18,174 nucleotides of DNA from Candidatus Brocadia sp. Its GTDB lineage: Bacteria; Planctomycetota; Brocadiia; Brocadiales; Brocadiaceae. The stretch covers positions 1 to 18,174 of the forward strand of contig JAUQXU010000278.1 of assembly GCA_030837935.1 (NCBI GenBank). Reading direction: 5' to 3'. The position numbers and the translations under genes are program-made. Positions 1-8,344 of this stretch are shown here, piece by piece. Each line of letters begins with the position of its first letter. Within the stretch, counting starts at the first letter, position 1. The notes below the pieces were generated by a model. The model was given only the letters and a program-made list of their open reading frames with translations, did not search any database and had not been told where the DNA came from.

Positions 1-148
1 GTAAATTATACCGATACAGGGGGAAGGCGTTCCCCGTATCTTGAGCGTAACTGGAGGAAATGATCGATGCTCCGAATAGTAAGATTGTGATCATTGTTAG
101 ATAAAAGAGAGGAGTTGCACCACATAGAAAAACACGTTTAAGTTTCAT
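1..148 (-). CDS. Exported protein of unknown function, N-terminal part only
   Basis: This is a partial gene whose 3' end lies beyond the window start; 49 codons are visible. The chosen ATG (146-148) has an AGGAG Shine-Dalgarno 8 bases upstream. An overlapping ATG at 150-152 is in another frame and stops after four codons. The protein starts MKLKR, followed by a hydrophobic stretch (about residues 12-32) and a likely signal-peptidase site after Ser-Tyr-Ala (about residue 36). After that come a Gln-Asp start and an aromatic Pro-Leu-Tyr-Arg-Tyr segment. It lies 21 bases after the LysM gene on the same strand, so it is probably cotranscribed. The function cannot be read from so short a piece; an envelope or outer-membrane protein would fit the setting, but that is inference. 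Confidence 0.65.
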   Translation of the reverse strand, partial: MKLKRVFLCGATPLFYLTMITILLFGASIISSSYAQDTGNAFPLYRYNL

Positions 149-169
149 TCATTTTACTCCTGAAAGGCA

Positions 170-1024
170 TTAAAGATCTGGAATAACGAGTTCTTGTCCA
201 ATTTTCAAGGATTTGTGATCCTTGAGGTTTTTTTTATTTGCTTCGTATATCTTATTCCATTTTGCGCCGTCATTATAATACTTCGTGGCCAGTGTATAGA
301 GGGAATCACCCTGCTGAACCATGTGTTTATTTACGGTCGCTTTTGCATCTTCCACTTCAACTACTTGAGAAAGTGATGGGGTGGTTATTTCCTTTTTTGT
401 TTTTCCCTTTGTCTTCTGTGCTACTGTTTTTTCTTCGGGTATAATAAGTTCAGTGCCCACCCTGAGGCTGTTTCGATCCTGAATTTTATTTTGATTTGCA
501 TTAAAAATGAGTAACCATTTCGCTTCATCACCATAGTATTTATTTGCAATTTTACGGAGGCTGTCTTTATATTTCACCTTGTGTGTCTTAAATTGCAAGG
601 TAACCTTCTTACTATCAGCCAAAGGAATGTCTTTCCAATCTTCAGAGTTTGATACAACAGATACCTTTGTATCATCGGCTGCAGGTATCGGCTCTTTCTC
701 CTTTGCCTTCTTCCATTCCCCCTCAATAATGCCTTCCTCTTTTTCGGCAGGTTGTTCGGCGATTTTAGCTGTGCTTGTAACGTCTGTTGCCTTTTGTTCC
801 GGATTTTGTACTTCCGTCGTTACCTCTTTAGAAGACTCTTGAGATGCGCTTTGTGGTTCAGGTGATAATTCATCTATATCTAGTGCACCAACGAGTGTTT
901 CTTCTTCCAATTCCGGAATAGGGATAGTCGGTTCTTTGATTGTGGTTCTCGTACTCAGAAAAACACCAATAATTGCCAGAATAATCACTCCTAACGTTAC
1001 ACCAACTTGCACATCTCTTTTCAT
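170..1024 (-). CDS. Membrane-anchored protein with two LysM domains
   Basis: The protein has 284 residues. A short basic N-terminus is followed by one transmembrane helix (about residues 7-24). A long Pro/Glu/Lys-rich, low-complexity linker (about 30-145) follows, then two LysM domains at about 147-196 and 233-282. Both LysM copies show the classic pattern: a start of the 'V..GDSL..IA.KYY' type, an 'NA/NK' turn, and an end of the 'L.VG.EL.IP' type. LysM modules bind N-acetylglucosamine polymers such as peptidoglycan. The domain order suggests an inner-membrane protein that reaches through the periplasm to the cell wall, with no visible catalytic domain. An AAGGA motif lies about 10 bases before the ATG. 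It sits 167 bases after secDF with its own promoter candidate. The domain assignment is firm; the scaffolding role is inference. Confidence 0.85.
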   Translation of the reverse strand: MKRDVQVGVTLGVIILAIIGVFLSTRTTIKEPTIPIPELEEETLVGALDIDELSPEPQSASQESSKEVTTEVQNPEQKATDVTSTAKIAEQPAEKEEGIIEGEWKKAKEKEPIPAADDTKVSVVSNSEDWKDIPLADSKKVTLQFKTHKVKYKDSLRKIANKYYGDEAKWLLIFNANQNKIQDRNSLRVGTELIIPEEKTVAQKTKGKTKKEITTPSLSQVVEVEDAKATVNKHMVQQGDSLYTLATKYYNDGAKWNKIYEANKKNLKDHKSLKIGQELVIPDL

Positions 1025-1069
1025 CGCTTTTTATTCCTTTCATAGGTTTTATAGGAATGAAGAATCCAA

Positions 1070-1100
1070 ATTAAACATACTCCTACCCCTTTCATGTCAA
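1070..1100 (-). promoter_or_regulatory. Candidate sigma70-type promoter of the LysM gene
   Basis: On the minus strand there is a perfect -35 TTGACA (1095-1100) and a -10 TTTAAT (1070-1075), separated by 19 bases, which is slightly long. Transcription would start near 1062, giving a leader of about 38 bases before the LysM ATG. The 1025-1191 gap also holds a small imperfect hairpin just after the secDF stop (1156-1182, arms ATGTATTCC and GGA...ATACAT). That hairpin has no T-run, so it is not a clear terminator. Confidence 0.4.
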
Positions 1101-1191
1101 TTGACGATTTGATACATACGCGATTTTTTCAGAAAATAAACCGATCTATTATTTCATGTATTCCGCGAAGGACTTTATACATTATTGTCCA

Positions 1192-4100
1192 TTACGCCTT
1201 TTTAATTGCTGCCTCCTTTCCTTGAATTGAGGAGTTTTGTCTTGGCGATACCTGACCTATGACAGGAAGCCCCTTCCATTTGAGCAACATAGGACAGGCA
1301 ACGAATATTGTCGAATACGTACCCACAATGATTCCCACTAACATTACAAACGCAAATCCATGGATTTCAGGCCCACCCAGGAAAAACAAGGCGAACAATA
1401 CACCAATCGTAGTGACCCCGGTCAAAAGGGTACGACTAAGGGTCTGGTTAATACTCTCGTTAACCAATTGCGGTGTAAGCATATTACCCCGGCCACCCAT
1501 ATTTTCCCTAATCCTATCAAATATAACGATCGTATCATTCAGGGAGTAACCAACTACCGTGAGAAATGCAGCCACCATAGAGCTGTCAATTTTCATATTT
1601 CCAAACAAGTAATCTGCTACAGCCACAGCACCCAAAGTAATCAGGATGTCATGGATAACAGCAATAATTGCTGAAGAGCCAAATTTAAAATCTCCAAAGC
1701 GAAACCACACATAAAATATCGTTGCAATACAAGAAAATATTACCCCCAGTATGGCACGACTCTTCATTTCACCTGCAACAGTAGAACCAATGCTTACTAT
1801 CCTTTTGAGTGGATTCGGTATTTCAAATGCACTTTTGATAGTCTTTTCTATTGTTTCTGCGTTTTGAGGATTGAGAACAATCTTAACAGTTTGATATTCT
1901 CGTCCTTCTTCCAAGCCCTGTTCAAGTACATTGGGATACCCTGCCGCGGTCAGCACCTCTTCAATAGCGTGCTTTTTTAAGGGCTTTGACAATACCATGC
2001 GAAATTGTGCCAGATTTAGTTCCTTTTCTTGATCACCTTTGCTTATTCCGGTGCTTTCAGAAACATCTTTAATCAATTCGAAAGAGACGTCAATTTTTTC
2101 TTTATACAAATTATCCTTAAATTTATTAATAACATCTTCCTTAATTTTCTCCTGTACCTTTCCTGCGCTGAGAGGTTGCACGTGAATCGCAAATAATTGT
2201 GCAGGGGCATTCACTGCATAAACACGCTTAATGGAATTAATCCTACCAGTCATCGCCATAAAATTTTCCTTGCTGATGCTTTCTTTTAATTCTACCTGGA
2301 TTGCGTCATTTCCAATGCTATAAACAGCCGGAATAGAAATCGTTTCCTTTACGGCCTGTTTGATATCCTGCAAGTTCGCTCTCGTACCTTCGATTCTTAG
2401 CTTACTTATCCGTGTCATTGCAGATTCTTTTGATTGTGCTGTAACGGAAACATTACCAAACCCCTGCTTATTCAGTTCAAGCGTAAGGGTAACGGGGTCT
2501 ATCGGTTCGCTAACCTCCACATCCACGAAAGGTTTTGCTGTCTTCATGTTTACATCTTGTGCCTGTAATGTTTCAACAATATCACCCAGTGTTATTTTAA
2601 TATCATGGAAAACTACGTTATTTTTTAGCCTATCGACAACTTCACCAATCAACTGCGGACGTTTTTTCATGTCTTCGAGACCAGCTATATTCACTAAATA
2701 CTCTTTCGCGGGCTGATTAACAGATGCTAACGATACCACATCTTCTTCGCTATACCCTGCGGCTTTGAGAATATTTTGAAGTGCCATCTCATCGATTGGG
2801 CTCTGTAGCTTAAGATTAAAAACCGTTGGTTCAACAAAATCAATTCCTGCAAATAATCCCGACTCATCCAGGGAACCCTTGATATCCTCTGTTAATTTTT
2901 GTTTTACTTTTTCATCATTAAGCTCTTTTATTCGGATGCCAAATTCATTTGCGGTTGATATAAATTGGGTTAGATTCTCGCCGGACCATATACTCTGGAC
3001 CTCAGCTTCTTCATAACCTGTATCAGCTAAGGCATTCCTTATAAAACCAGGTTGCGTTGGGTTATTGAGGTGTAAATGAACCAAGGTTCCTCCGGTAAAG
3101 TCGATGTCGTATTTTTTATTTCCACGAAGGACAAATGTCGTCAAACCACCAATAATACAAGCGCCTGAAACTGCAATCAGAATAAAGCGATAATTAATAA
3201 ATTTTACATGGGGAACACCAATCAGCTTAAACATCGAGAAATTCCTGATCCAGCTTAAGTCCATGCACAAATCATAAACAACCCTTGTTACAAAAACAGC
3301 TGTAAAAAGATTGATGATCAAACCCAAAATTAGTGTCCATGCAAATCCTTTTACAGGTCCGGTGCCCACTGCGGCAAGTATCACGCCAGTTATTAAAGTT
3401 GTGATATGAGAATCAAAGATGGCGGAAAATGCCTTTTCATATCCTGCCTTTACAGCTGCCCGCAAAGGTTTTCCCTTGGCTCTTTCTTCACGGATCCTTT
3501 CAAAAATTAACACGTTTGAATCAATGCCCATACCAATCATGAGCACCAATCCCGCAATACCCGGAAGTGTCAAAGTAGCGTTGAGTAACGCCATCACTCC
3601 AACGATAAAGAAGATATTTAAGGCATTTGCACAGTTAGCGACCCATCCTACCCCCATATAGTAAATACCAACAAAGAGGATAGCAAAGATACCACCAATA
3701 GCGCCTGCCAGCACTCCTTTATAGATTGAATCTCTTCCCAGGCTGGGTCCGACCATGGTTTCCATTTCGAGTTCAAGGTCTGCCGGAAGGCTTCCTGCCC
3801 GCATTATGGCAATGAGTTCATTGACTTCATCTTGTTGAAAATTACCTTCGATAATACCCGTTCCCGGAATGCGGTCACGTATCACAGGCGCTGAATATAA
3901 CGTGCCATCCAGAATAATTGCCAGCGGTTTACCAATATTACGTTCTGTAATCTGCCCGAATTTGGATTTACCAATCGCATCAAACTCAAAACCCACGACT
4001 GGCTCAATCCCTTTACGGTCGGCATATATTCTGGCCAGATGTTCCCCGGAAATCTCCGTCTTGTTTCGAACAAGGTACCACTTATCAGCCTCCCCTTCTT

Positions 4101-4728
4101 CTCCTTTTTTCTTTCTTAACCAGTGTTTATAATAGCCGGGGACTGGTTTCCCTTCCATCGCTTCTTTATATTCCGGGCTGTCTCCGCTGGCTGCCAACCT
4201 GAATTCGAGCTTGCCAAGGCGTGTTATGCGAGTCTTTAGTCCTTCGGTTTCTGCCTTGGTTGCACCTGGAACCTGAATAAGTATTCGATGACTGCCCTGT
4301 TCTTGTATCCTATACTCTATAACCCCTTGAGGGTCTATCCTCTTTTTCAATACCTCAATAATTTCTTTTGTAATACCTGGTCGGTCTTCCTTTTCATCCA
4401 CTCGTACTTTATAAAGTAATTCAGAGCCTCCTTTGAGGTCTAATCCAAGCTTAATTTTACCCTTTGACACATACTCAACGACCTTACTGCGTATGTTTTT
4501 GCCATCTTTGTCTGTTTCTTCACTTACAATCGTTTCACGAATAGCAGGATTCGTTATAAAAAACCGTGTCCATGATTTTTCTAAAGAGGTGCGCTCTACT
4601 ACCTTCCCATCAACCTCTTTAACCTGCTCTCTCTTTAAAATTTTTTCTGATGGTGGATATAAAATCATGGTACCAATAGCAATAACTACCGCAATGAGTG
4701 GTATCCGCCACCTTAAGTTTTTAGTCAT
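1192..4728 (-). CDS. secDF: Fused protein-export membrane protein SecDF
   Basis: The protein has 1178 residues with SecD and SecF in one chain. It uses the proton-motive force to pull exported proteins out of SecYEG on the periplasmic side. SecD part: TM1 (about 8-24), LGLDLKGG motif (94-101), periplasmic P1 domain (to about 320), then five TMs with the D-S-N-V-L-I-F-E-R-I-R-E-E motif (403-415). SecF part: TM at about 513-535, DIDFTGG motif (541-547), periplasmic domain, VAGEM motif near 984, then five TMs with the N-D-T-I-V-I-F-D-R-I-R-E-N motif (1064-1076). D403 and D1065 align with acidic residues implicated in proton movement. SecDF fusions are commonly about 750 residues. The excess here is mostly the periplasmic domain at 548-978, which appears to hold about four tandem repeats. 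The ATG has a GGAG 6-7 bases upstream. It lies 76 bases after yajC. Confidence 0.95.
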   Translation of the reverse strand: MTKNLRWRIPLIAVVIAIGTMILYPPSEKILKREQVKEVDGKVVERTSLEKSWTRFFITNPAIRETIVSEETDKDGKNIRSKVVEYVSKGKIKLGLDLKGGSELLYKVRVDEKEDRPGITKEIIEVLKKRIDPQGVIEYRIQEQGSHRILIQVPGATKAETEGLKTRITRLGKLEFRLAASGDSPEYKEAMEGKPVPGYYKHWLRKKKGEEGEADKWYLVRNKTEISGEHLARIYADRKGIEPVVGFEFDAIGKSKFGQITERNIGKPLAIILDGTLYSAPVIRDRIPGTGIIEGNFQQDEVNELIAIMRAGSLPADLELEMETMVGPSLGRDSIYKGVLAGAIGGIFAILFVGIYYMGVGWVANCANALNIFFIVGVMALLNATLTLPGIAGLVLMIGMGIDSNVLIFERIREERAKGKPLRAAVKAGYEKAFSAIFDSHITTLITGVILAAVGTGPVKGFAWTLILGLIINLFTAVFVTRVVYDLCMDLSWIRNFSMFKLIGVPHVKFINYRFILIAVSGACIIGGLTTFVLRGNKKYDIDFTGGTLVHLHLNNPTQPGFIRNALADTGYEEAEVQSIWSGENLTQFISTANEFGIRIKELNDEKVKQKLTEDIKGSLDESGLFAGIDFVEPTVFNLKLQSPIDEMALQNILKAAGYSEEDVVSLASVNQPAKEYLVNIAGLEDMKKRPQLIGEVVDRLKNNVVFHDIKITLGDIVETLQAQDVNMKTAKPFVDVEVSEPIDPVTLTLELNKQGFGNVSVTAQSKESAMTRISKLRIEGTRANLQDIKQAVKETISIPAVYSIGNDAIQVELKESISKENFMAMTGRINSIKRVYAVNAPAQLFAIHVQPLSAGKVQEKIKEDVINKFKDNLYKEKIDVSFELIKDVSESTGISKGDQEKELNLAQFRMVLSKPLKKHAIEEVLTAAGYPNVLEQGLEEGREYQTVKIVLNPQNAETIEKTIKSAFEIPNPLKRIVSIGSTVAGEMKSRAILGVIFSCIATIFYVWFRFGDFKFGSSAIIAVIHDILITLGAVAVADYLFGNMKIDSSMVAAFLTVVGYSLNDTIVIFDRIRENMGGRGNMLTPQLVNESINQTLSRTLLTGVTTIGVLFALFFLGGPEIHGFAFVMLVGIIVGTYSTIFVACPMLLKWKGLPVIGQVSPRQNSSIQGKEAAIKKA

Positions 4729-4804
4729 GTATTTCTCCTCTACAGGCTCCCTTTCCGTTGTCCCTAATAAACTACCGATTCATACCCACAAATAGAACAA
4801 AAAG

Positions 4805-5173
4805 TTATTTTGTATTTTTACTCTCTTTTGCAATTTCTTTTGGCTCTTCTGTATCATCCTCATGAGAAACCTCTAATACCGCGACAATCGCACTCCTGTC
4901 AACCTTGATTTTCACATCCTTGGCATCGTCCACACGAAGGATAACCTCATTCTCTCTGACAGACGTAATGAGCCCATGTATCCCGCCACCGGTTACGACC
5001 CGATCGTTCTTTTTAACCCTGGACAACAGCGCCTTACGCTCCCTTTCCTTTCTTTTTTGTGGCCTCAATATCAAGAAATACATCACAACAAACATAAGTA
5101 TAAACGGAAGTAACATGGACAGCATCCCACCTGGTGATGACTGTTTTCCGGCCGCTTGCAATAAAAAAAGCAT
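4805..5173 (-). CDS. yajC: Sec translocon accessory protein YajC
   Basis: The protein has 122 residues, a usual length for YajC. It has one transmembrane helix (about residues 18-39) and then the family signature LRPQKRKE (about 41-48). A short cytoplasmic domain of the 'V.TGGGIHG.I..V.E.EV.L' type follows, with an acidic/lysine tail. YajC associates with SecDF and the SecYEG channel in the inner membrane. An AGGAGG Shine-Dalgarno sits 6 bases before the ATG. It lies between tgt and secDF, the same order as the E. coli tgt-yajC-secD-secF operon, so all are probably cotranscribed. Confidence 0.95.
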   Translation of the reverse strand: MLFLLQAAGKQSSPGGMLSMLLPFILMFVVMYFLILRPQKRKERERKALLSRVKKNDRVVTGGGIHGLITSVRENEVILRVDDAKDVKIKVDRSAIVAVLEVSHEDDTEEPKEIAKESKNTK

Positions 5174-5256
5174 TCTCTTCCTCCTAACCGTAATAAAAAA
5201 ATATTTACTTGAAAATAGACAATATTTCCCGATCTGAGTTGCATTTCAAGCGCTTG

Positions 5257-6360
5257 TCACTCAGACTGCTTTAACAAAAAATCAGCCTTAAAATCCTTGA
5301 ATTCTCCCTTCGCAATGGATTCCCTTATCTGTCGCATCAGGTTTTGAAAATAAAATATATTGTGCAATGAGACTAAGGTCAACCCTAAAATTTCGTGTGC
5401 CAGAAAGAGATGCCGCAGATATGCCCTCGTAAAATTTTGACATGTATAACAACTACACGCCCTGTCCAAAGGGCCTGCATCTTCTTTATATTGACTATTG
5501 AGTATTTTTACTCTACCCGTACTCGTAAAGGCGCACCCGTTTCTTCCGTTGCGTGTGGGAACAACACAATCAAACATATCGATCCCTCGCTCTACGGCAT
5601 TAAGGATATCAACAGGAAAACCAACACCCATCAAATACCGCGGTTTATCGTCTGGCAAACAGTCTACCGTATAATCCAACACTTCATTCATGAGGAGTGA
5701 CCCTTCACCGACACTTAATCCACCGATTGAGTATCCCTCAAAATTCATTTCCACGAGTTTTCTTGCACATTCAATGCGAAGTTCCCTGAATACACTTCCT
5801 TGCACAATGCCAAAGAGCGTCTGTTGCGTGTTCCTATGCGCATTTAAACACCGTTCTGCCCACTCAAGTGTCCTTTTTACGGCCACACTCGCCCTATCTT
5901 GTTCACAAGGATAGGGCACGCATTCATCAAACGCCATAATAATATCTGCCCCGATGTCGTTTTGTACTTGCGTCATCCTTTCAGGGGTAAAGAAAAATCT
6001 TGTTCCATCAACCGGGGATTGAAATTCTACTCCGTTATCAGAAACCCTTGTCAGGCCAGTAAGTGAAAAAACCTGATATCCGCCACTATCGGTAATAATT
6101 GCGCCATCCCATCCCATAAATTTATGGAGACCTCCCAATCGTTTAATAATTTTCTCCCCCGGCCTCAAACAGAGATGATACGCATTCGACAAAATGATCT
6201 TGGTATCGGTACCCTTTAGATGCACTGGCGTTAAGGTCTTGACCGTTCCTTGTGTGCCAACCGGCATAAAAACTGGTGTAAGAATACAATGTTGCGATAA
6301 TTTGAGTTCTCCGCACCTGGCTTTTGTTTGCCTATCAACTGCTATCGTTCTAAAAATCAA
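5257..6360 (-). CDS. tgt: Queuine/preQ1 tRNA-ribosyltransferase (TGT)
   Basis: This enzyme swaps guanine at tRNA position 34 for preQ1 during queuosine synthesis. I place the start at a TTG (6358-6360), giving 367 residues beginning IFRTIAVD after the initiator. A GGAGG Shine-Dalgarno (6366-6370) lies 5 bases before it. The upstream GTG at 6364-6366 overlaps that site and cannot use it. From this start the conserved residues are D91 in TDSGGYQVF, nucleophile D264 in MFDCVVPTRNGR, and the zinc ligands C302, C304, C307 and H333. That numbering agrees with E. coli Tgt as I remember it, which supports the start. Motifs are complete and length is normal. It is 21 bases after the SpoIID-like gene and is followed by yajC. 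queH, for the last step of the same pathway, is two genes upstream. Confidence 0.96.
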   Translation of the reverse strand: MIFRTIAVDRQTKARCGELKLSQHCILTPVFMPVGTQGTVKTLTPVHLKGTDTKIILSNAYHLCLRPGEKIIKRLGGLHKFMGWDGAIITDSGGYQVFSLTGLTRVSDNGVEFQSPVDGTRFFFTPERMTQVQNDIGADIIMAFDECVPYPCEQDRASVAVKRTLEWAERCLNAHRNTQQTLFGIVQGSVFRELRIECARKLVEMNFEGYSIGGLSVGEGSLLMNEVLDYTVDCLPDDKPRYLMGVGFPVDILNAVERGIDMFDCVVPTRNGRNGCAFTSTGRVKILNSQYKEDAGPLDRACSCYTCQNFTRAYLRHLFLAHEILGLTLVSLHNIFYFQNLMRQIRESIAKGEFKDFKADFLLKQSE

Positions 6361-6381
6361 CAACACCTCCGCAAAGAGGCA

Positions 6382-7578
6382 TTAATAAATCCGAACCAAT
6401 TCTATCTCTGGATAGTAATATTTTAAAATAGCCGTCCACGGAGAACCCTTTTCGGCCATGGCTTGAGCGCCATACTGACATAGACCCACGCCATGCCCCC
6501 ACCCTCTTCCTGAAAAGGTAATACATTTTCCATTACTCCTGGAATTAAATGCCGTACTCAACAAAATATTCGGACCGACAAGCAACCGAAAATCATTTGC
6601 ATTCATCTCTTTGTTTCCACTACGAGAAGCAATTTCGACTCTCGAACCATGATTGCCGGCACCTGGATTTATGACCTTTACGGCACTAATATTTGAAACG
6701 CAAATATTTGCTTCCCGCAACTTCTTTTCAATATCTGACTTACTTATGTCCCTGCTCCAGCTGGAATGTTTAGAATTATTACAGTAATTACAAACCACTC
6801 CAGTTAAGGGTGGTATGCTATCTTTCCCGAATACATGGTGAATATCTTCCGTATGTCCCCCACACGTGCTGTGAAAATAGGCAGGGAAAATATTCCAATT
6901 ATATATCATGACTACACCGTTGGTTTCCCGAATAATTTTATTAAGCCTGGGCGTTTCGCCGGCCATACCGCGATATGCAAGTTCTATCATTTCCAAGTGA
7001 TAGATTTCATCCCGCCGTATCTTTTTCTTGTACATCGCATATGTCCTTGCAGTTACTGCCTGGGCACGCAAGGCATCCTCATTCCATGTTTGTGGCATTT
7101 CACTGCCAAGGACACCGGCAATAAAACTTTCCAGGTCAATTTCTTCAATTACCGAGAACTTATTATTACCTTGCTGTAATATCCTGATTTCACCGCGATA
7201 TCGCAGGTTGTTTAACTCAACATCCCCATCCTGGCGACTTGCGATTCTTAGTTCACTCGTGTCGTAGCGTTTATTTCCGATAGTGATACCGCCATTCGTT
7301 ACTGATATTTTTGCCTTTTGTAAACCTTGTCCTTGATCAATAATATTCGTCAGACTGCCGGTAATTTGATAACACCCATAAACAGATAATTGCGCCTCTC
7401 GTACGTTATTTATCAGGAGCACCCGCATGATAGGCGGTTTATCAATAAGGGGACCATAATCATGGACACCATCTTGAACCACCACAACATCCCTCTGGCA
7501 TGAAAGTGGTATTCCCGCGGACAGCGTTGGTAATAACACGGCAATCATCAAGAAAAACGTCCTACCCATACGTTGCAT
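6382..7578 (-). CDS. Exported SpoIID/LytB-domain protein, probable peptidoglycan glycan-strand lyase
   Basis: The protein has 398 residues with an N-terminal signal sequence (hydrophobic about 8-22). Hallmarks of the SpoIID/LytB family are present. E160 lies in the L-G-S-E-M-P motif, followed by ALRAQAVTARTYA (169-181). A STCGGHTE segment (237-244) and a C..C pair (263, 266) follow. The C-terminus carries GRGWGHGVGLCQYGA (358-371) and WTAILKYYYP. In Bacillus SpoIID the equivalent glutamate cleaves denuded glycan strands as a lytic transglycosylase. C239, H242, C263 and C266 could form a zinc site (inference). No good Shine-Dalgarno is visible before the ATG at 7576-7578; an in-frame ATG at 7567-7569 is an alternative. 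The role is presumably envelope remodelling rather than sporulation. It sits between queH and tgt. Confidence 0.87.
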   Translation of the reverse strand: MQRMGRTFFLMIAVLLPTLSAGIPLSCQRDVVVVQDGVHDYGPLIDKPPIMRVLLINNVREAQLSVYGCYQITGSLTNIIDQGQGLQKAKISVTNGGITIGNKRYDTSELRIASRQDGDVELNNLRYRGEIRILQQGNNKFSVIEEIDLESFIAGVLGSEMPQTWNEDALRAQAVTARTYAMYKKKIRRDEIYHLEMIELAYRGMAGETPRLNKIIRETNGVVMIYNWNIFPAYFHSTCGGHTEDIHHVFGKDSIPPLTGVVCNYCNNSKHSSWSRDISKSDIEKKLREANICVSNISAVKVINPGAGNHGSRVEIASRSGNKEMNANDFRLLVGPNILLSTAFNSRSNGKCITFSGRGWGHGVGLCQYGAQAMAEKGSPWTAILKYYYPEIELVRIY

Positions 7579-7696
7579 TTTGTATTTATAATTATCGATA
7601 TAATACTATATCTGCGTAATCAGCATTGCAGATACCAAAATAATTCCCAATGCAACCACTGCATCGGCAGAGTAGTAAGAAAAGTGCCTATTCCCT

Positions 7697-8332
7697 CTAT
7701 CCAAAGCAGTCACACCTTTGCAATCCATTTTTGGTATTTACCTGCTTTGGAGCGTTTTCTGTATCTTTGCTATGGAAATTGTTGCCTTTGTACATTTCCC
7801 GAGTAGTGTCTTTGTATCTCTCATATTCGCTAAAGACACATCCGCAGTAGCCCTGCCTATAAATCATCTTTTTCTTGGCGATATCATGACTACATTCAGA
7901 CAAGTAACGATAATCACGATAAACAAAATGAATTCCGTATTCCTGCGATAAATTTTCTGAAAACATTTTTAATTGTTCGTGATTCTGGTAAACACTGAAC
8001 AACATGGTAGACGTAAAGGCGTTAAATCCATTTTCCCGGGCATAGCTCACGGTAAATTTTAGTCTCATGGTGTAACAATCTGCACACCGGTCATCCCCCT
8101 CATAATTGACGTTCTTCAAATATTCCCTTAAGCCGTAATCTTCATGGTAAATTACAGGGATAGGGTCACTTTCCTGGAATACGCGCAACGCCTTCAATCT
8201 TCGCCTAAACTCAAGCAATGGATGTATATTCGGATTGTAAAAGAGCCCCGTTACTTTGAAACCTTCTTTTCTCAGCTCATGTAACGGTGCGCATAAACAA
8301 CATGCACAGCAAATATGTAATAACAGTTTCAT
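7697..8332 (-). CDS. queH: Epoxyqueuosine reductase QueH
   Basis: The protein has 211 residues. QueH reduces epoxyqueuosine to queuosine in tRNA, as a non-orthologous alternative to the cobalamin-dependent QueG. The sequence shows the QueH (former DUF208) signatures: an N-terminal LLHICCACCLCAP block (C8, C9, C11, C12, C14), DDRCADCYTMRL (C83, C86), AFTSTML...S.YQNH (about 105-118), and GYCGCVFSE (C163, C165). The paired cysteines fit the metal/iron-sulfur sites reported for the family. The C-terminal 35-40 residues (including C207 and C209) go beyond the conserved core. GAGGAG, about 7 bases before the ATG, overlaps the ruvB stop codon, so translation is probably coupled to ruvB. tgt, for an earlier step, is nearby; queA is not in the window. 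Confidence 0.93.
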   Translation of the reverse strand: MKLLLHICCACCLCAPLHELRKEGFKVTGLFYNPNIHPLLEFRRRLKALRVFQESDPIPVIYHEDYGLREYLKNVNYEGDDRCADCYTMRLKFTVSYARENGFNAFTSTMLFSVYQNHEQLKMFSENLSQEYGIHFVYRDYRYLSECSHDIAKKKMIYRQGYCGCVFSEYERYKDTTREMYKGNNFHSKDTENAPKQVNTKNGLQRCDCFG

Positions 8333-8344
8333 AAGACGACTCCT

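Noticed and set aside
7500..7578. Lipoprotein signal in the SpoIID-like protein (Cys at residue 27)
   Set aside because: The residues before the Cys (Pro-Leu-Ser) do not fit a lipobox, which needs Leu or a similar residue at -3. A normal signal peptide fits better.
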